In this document: in pieces, positions 4,880-7,815 of the stretch
Layout: every line of letters begins with the position of its first letter
Position numbering within the stretch: position 1 is the first letter of the stretch
NCBI RefSeq assembly: GCF_900089495.1
Contig: NZ_LT605203.1
Span: 3,325,668 to 3,333,482, forward strand
Origin: Thiomonas sp. X19
GTDB lineage: Bacteria > Pseudomonadota > Gammaproteobacteria > Burkholderiales > Burkholderiaceae_C
Length of the DNA: 7,815 bases
Reading direction: 5' to 3'
The notes under the pieces: generated by a model
Database searches by the model: none
What the model saw: the letters and a program-made list of their open reading frames with translations, nothing else
Told to the model about the DNA's origin: nothing
Made by a program: the position numbers and the translations under genes

Positions 4880-7003
4880 ATGCGACGCAGCCGCCATGAA
4901 CTCGAGTCCCTGATCGGGCGTGACAACAGCCCCCAGGAGCCCATCGTCCACTTATGGATGCTGCGCATGCTGGTCCCCATGGGTGGGTTACGTGTTCTGA
5001 TCCGGGAGTCGATCGGTGTTCCCGACCTGTTGACCCAGCTAGGCATCTCATCCTCTGCGATTGACGATGGCGGCAGCCTCAATGCCCAAGCCCGTCAGGC
5101 CAGTACCTTGGTCAAACAGATGTGGGAGCGTGCCGAGCGCACCGCCCACAAGCTCACGCCATCCGAAGCCCTCGTCGCCAACATCGGGCGGCTGGCCGCG
5201 TTGGTGAACCTTTCCCCAACCGAGTGCCGCATTCTGGAGTTCGCCAGCCTTTTGCATGCCGTGCGCGACCTGGACGATACTGCGGACAGTCTGGGGCAAT
5301 TATCGACATCCCGAACCCTGGGTGTCCTGGAAAAACTCCTGGGTCTGCCCGAGTCTGAGGTGAAACAAGCCCTGTCTTCCAGCAGCCAGTTGGCGCGCTG
5401 CGGGTTGCTGACCTTGGCGCGCAATGGTCACTGCACCTTGAAAGGCAAGCTCGATCTGTTGTCCGACAACTTCGCCGATGCCATCCTCGCCCCAGACACC
5501 GAGCCGCTGTCGCTGCTACGAGGTGTCGTCACGCCCAGCCCGCCGTCAAAGCTGCAGCTCAGCGACTATCCGCATCTGGGCTTGAACCTGCAGATGCTCC
5601 AGGGGTATTTGCAGGAAACCCAGGCGCAGCACAAGCCCGGGGTCAACATCCTGCTCTACGGCCCGCCCGGCACCGGCAAGACCGAACTCAGCCGCACCCT
5701 GGCGCACGAACTGGGCTGTGATCTCTTTGAAGTGTCCACCGAGGATGACGAGGGTGACCCGATTGGCGGCGAAGCCCGCTTGCGTGCCTATCGCGCAGCG
5801 CAGCGCTTCCTGGAACGCCGCAGGGTGATGATCCTGTTCGATGAAATCGAGGATGTGTTCAACACCGAGGAGGCCCCGTCCATGTTCAACGGCCTGTTCC
5901 GCCGATCTGGCGGCGGCCGCGAGCGCAAGGGCTGGATCAACAAGAGTCTGGAAGCCAACCCCGTGCCCACCTTCTGGCTGACCAATTCCATCCGCAGCCT
6001 GGACGCCGCCTACATCCGCCGCTTCGACTTCGTGCTGGAACTGCCTGTGCCGCCGCAGCGCGTGCGCGAGACCATCGCTACCGAATGCGTCGGGGAGCTG
6101 GCCGATGCGCCCACCCTGCGCGCACTGGCATCCAGCAACGACCTGGCGCCCGCCGTGCTCACCCGCGCTGCGTCCGTGCTGCAAACAATCCAGTCCCGCA
6201 TCCCGACCGGCCAAAGCAACACAGCGCTGCTGCAACTGGTGAACAACACGCTGCAGGCGCAAGGCCATGCACGGGTGAAGGCGAGCGACCCCAACCGCCT
6301 GCCGGACACCTACGACCCCGCCTTCATCCACGCCGACACGGATCTGGCCGCCATGGCTGCCGGCATCCAGCAGGCCGGCAGTGCCCGCCTGTGTCTGTAC
6401 GGCCCACCAGGAACAGGAAAGACCGCCTACGCTCGCTGGCTGGCCCGGCGGCTGGATCGTCCCCTGCTGGTCAAGCGCGCCTCCGACCTGCTCAGCAAGT
6501 GGCTGGGCGAGAGCGAACAAAACATCGCGCAGGCTTTCCAGCAAGCCGAGAGTGATGGCGCGGTGCTGCTCATCGACGAGGTGGACAGTTTCCTGCAGGA
6601 GCGGCGTGGGGCTACGCATTCCTGGGAAGTCACGCAAGTGAACGAGATGCTCACGCAAATGGAAGCCTTCTCCGGCGTATTCATCGCCACCACCAACCTG
6701 ATGGATGACCTGGATGAAGCCGCCTTGCGCCGCTTCGACCTCAAGGCCCGCTTCGACTACCTCACTCCCGAGCAAGCCTGGGCCTTGCTGCGGCGTCAAT
6801 GCAGCCATCTTGATCTGCCGTCGCCCGAGCCCGGCTTGCGCAAGCATCTTGACCGACTGGGTCTGCTCACGCCGGGTGACTTTGCCGCCGTGATTCGTTG
6901 CCACCGCTTCCAACCGATGGTCAGCGCACGCAGTTTGGTGGAGGCGCTCAGTGCCGAATGCGCCCTCAAGCAGGGCCACAAGGCAGCCATTGGTTTCGTT
7001 TGA
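4880..7003 (+). CDS. Tandem AAA+ ATPase (COG0464-like) with helical N-terminal domain
   Basis: This 707-aa cytoplasmic protein has two AAA+ modules. Such proteins form hexameric rings that use ATP to remodel or unfold proteins or nucleoprotein complexes. Residues 1 to about 235 are mostly helical, with a possible winged-helix-like end, and match no family I can name. D1 has Walker A GPPGTGKT 261-268, Walker B ILFDE 318-322, sensor-1 N369 and RRFD 380-383. D2 has Walker A GPPGTGKT 508-515, Walker B LLIDE 563-567, sensor-1 N606 and RRFD 617-620, so both sites look able to hydrolyse ATP. D2 keeps an aromatic pore loop (KWLG 540-543); D1 has DPIG 293-296 there. No protease or nuclease domain is fused. 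The start is supported by GGAG at 4870-4873, 6 nt before the ATG. The nuclease gene follows 17 nt later with the same signal, so the ATPase probably works with it. The substrate is unknown. Confidence 0.93.
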   Translation: MRRSRHELESLIGRDNSPQEPIVHLWMLRMLVPMGGLRVLIRESIGVPDLLTQLGISSSAIDDGGSLNAQARQASTLVKQMWERAERTAHKLTPSEALVANIGRLAALVNLSPTECRILEFASLLHAVRDLDDTADSLGQLSTSRTLGVLEKLLGLPESEVKQALSSSSQLARCGLLTLARNGHCTLKGKLDLLSDNFADAILAPDTEPLSLLRGVVTPSPPSKLQLSDYPHLGLNLQMLQGYLQETQAQHKPGVNILLYGPPGTGKTELSRTLAHELGCDLFEVSTEDDEGDPIGGEARLRAYRAAQRFLERRRVMILFDEIEDVFNTEEAPSMFNGLFRRSGGGRERKGWINKSLEANPVPTFWLTNSIRSLDAAYIRRFDFVLELPVPPQRVRETIATECVGELADAPTLRALASSNDLAPAVLTRAASVLQTIQSRIPTGQSNTALLQLVNNTLQAQGHARVKASDPNRLPDTYDPAFIHADTDLAAMAAGIQQAGSARLCLYGPPGTGKTAYARWLARRLDRPLLVKRASDLLSKWLGESEQNIAQAFQQAESDGAVLLIDEVDSFLQERRGATHSWEVTQVNEMLTQMEAFSGVFIATTNLMDDLDEAALRRFDLKARFDYLTPEQAWALLRRQCSHLDLPSPEPGLRKHLDRLGLLTPGDFAAVIRCHRFQPMVSARSLVEALSAECALKQGHKAAIGFV

Positions 7004-7020
7004 ACACTTCGGAGCACAAC

Positions 7021-7815
7021 ATGTCGCACGGTCTGAGCAAATCCCGCATTACCAGCAACCGCCAATGCCCCAAACGGCTGTGGCTGACCGTCAACCGCCG
7101 CGACCTCTTGGACGACACGGCGACCAAGGCTGCCATGGAGACCGGCCACAAGGTCGGCGCCATTGCCCAGAGCCTGGTGCCCGACGGCGTTCTCATCGAC
7201 ATCAAAGACTTGCGCATAGCCCTGCACCAGACCACGCTGGCCTTGGCCGCCAAACCCCGCCGCCCAATCTTCGAAGCCACGGTGCAACACGCGGGCGTGC
7301 TGGTGCAGGCCGACGTGCTCATTCCCCAGGGGAGGCGCTGGCGCATGGTGGAGGTCAAATCCTCGGCCCGTGTGAAGGACAATCAGGTGGAAGACGCCGC
7401 CATCCAGAGCTGGGTGTTTCGTCAGGCCGGGGTGCCGCTGTGCGGCGAGGGCATTGCCCACATCAACACCGCGTTCGTCTATCCCGGAGGCGACAACTAC
7501 GACGGACTGCTGATCGAACAACACCAGTCCGACGCCGTGGCCGCGTTGCAACCCCAGGTGCCCCAGTGGATCGACGCCGCGCGCAAGACGTTGAGCATGA
7601 AACGGGAGCCAAAGATTGAACCCGGCGCGCAATGCACCGATCCCTTTCCCTGTCCGTTCCAGGCCCATTGCATCTTGCCTCAGGAGGGCTACCCGGTCCA
7701 CATCCTTCCGCATGGCGGCAAACTCGTGGCACAACTTCAGGCCGAGGGCTATGCCGATTTGCGCGACGTGCCCCAAGCACGCCTCACCAACCCACGCCAT
7801 GTGCGCGTGTGGGCC
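7021..7815 (+). CDS. Cas4/RecB-like PD-(D/E)XK nuclease, DUF2779-type, partial at the 3' end
   Basis: The frame is open from the ATG at 7021 to the window edge (265 codons, no stop). The opening LSKSRITSNRQCPKRLWL is typical of DUF2779-type proteins. PD-(D/E)XK nuclease features are visible: E85, D98 in LVQADVLI, E111-V-K113 in VEVKSS, and Q129 in AIQSW. C16, C205, C211 and C217 have the spacing of the four cysteines that bind a [4Fe-4S] cluster in Cas4 and AddB-type nucleases. HINTAFVYPGGDNYDG (147-162) matches the conserved middle of the family as I remember it. Family members are about 500 aa, so roughly the second half, which holds the DUF2779 domain and may resemble a DnaQ-like exonuclease, lies outside the window. 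GGAG at 7011-7014 sits 6 nt before the ATG. The likely role is cutting or resecting DNA together with the AAA+ partner. No cas genes are nearby, so a CRISPR role is unlikely. Confidence 0.9.
   Translation, partial: MSHGLSKSRITSNRQCPKRLWLTVNRRDLLDDTATKAAMETGHKVGAIAQSLVPDGVLIDIKDLRIALHQTTLALAAKPRRPIFEATVQHAGVLVQADVLIPQGRRWRMVEVKSSARVKDNQVEDAAIQSWVFRQAGVPLCGEGIAHINTAFVYPGGDNYDGLLIEQHQSDAVAALQPQVPQWIDAARKTLSMKREPKIEPGAQCTDPFPCPFQAHCILPQEGYPVHILPHGGKLVAQLQAEGYADLRDVPQARLTNPRHVRVWA

Noticed and set aside
4626..4913. 95-codon rightward frame in the intergenic region
   Set aside because: It overlaps the start of the AAA+ gene by 34 bases, lacks a clear Shine-Dalgarno, and shows no family features.
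5546..6979. 477-codon leftward open frame
   Set aside because: It lies wholly opposite the AAA+ gene, which has two full sets of ATPase motifs. The antisense product has no recognisable domain.
7021..7815. CRISPR-associated cas4 gene
   Set aside because: The protein has Cas4-like nuclease and cysteine features, but no CRISPR repeats or other cas genes are in the window. Its opening and middle motifs fit the DUF2779 type better.

Overview
The window is GC-rich DNA of a kind typical of Burkholderiales or related beta/gamma-proteobacteria. This is inferred from base composition, from an IhfB-type protein, and from P-type (Trb) conjugation genes. It looks like part of an integrative/conjugative element or plasmid accessory region. 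There is no rRNA, tRNA or CRISPR array in it.

Layout. Bases 1-287 hold no confident gene. They contain a short reading-frame tail that may be a transposase remnant and an imperfect stem-loop. Bases 288-617 (+) encode an IHF-beta-like architectural protein. Directly after it, a 10-bp perfect hairpin (618-659) separates it from a convergent leftward gene block, for which it is probably the terminator. That block runs from 4544 down to 709. In transcription order it holds a small phage-antirepressor-like fragment (83 aa), an unrecognised 145-aa protein, then trbF (VirB8-like), trbG (VirB9-like) and trbI (VirB10-like). These last three make the periplasmic and outer-membrane scaffold of a P-type type IV secretion system. 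No trbB, trbE, trbJ or trbL is present on either side, so the set is either a remnant or one part of a split locus.

Bases 4545-4879 form a 335-bp divergent intergenic region with several short perfect dyads. One dyad lies on the -10 hexamer of the best promoter candidate for the rightward genes. The rightward unit (4880 to the window end) is a two-gene cassette: a 707-aa tandem AAA+ ATPase, then, 17 nt later, a Cas4/RecB-like PD-(D/E)XK nuclease of the DUF2779 type that runs off the window. Both genes carry the same GGAG-N6-ATG translation signal, so they are probably made together.

The most interesting part is this cassette. A motor protein with two intact ATPase sites is coupled to a nuclease that has its catalytic residues and four cysteines suited to an iron-sulfur cluster, and the pair sits on a mobile element behind an operator-like sequence. 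This is the architecture of a genome-defence or DNA-processing module, but that function is inferred, not shown.
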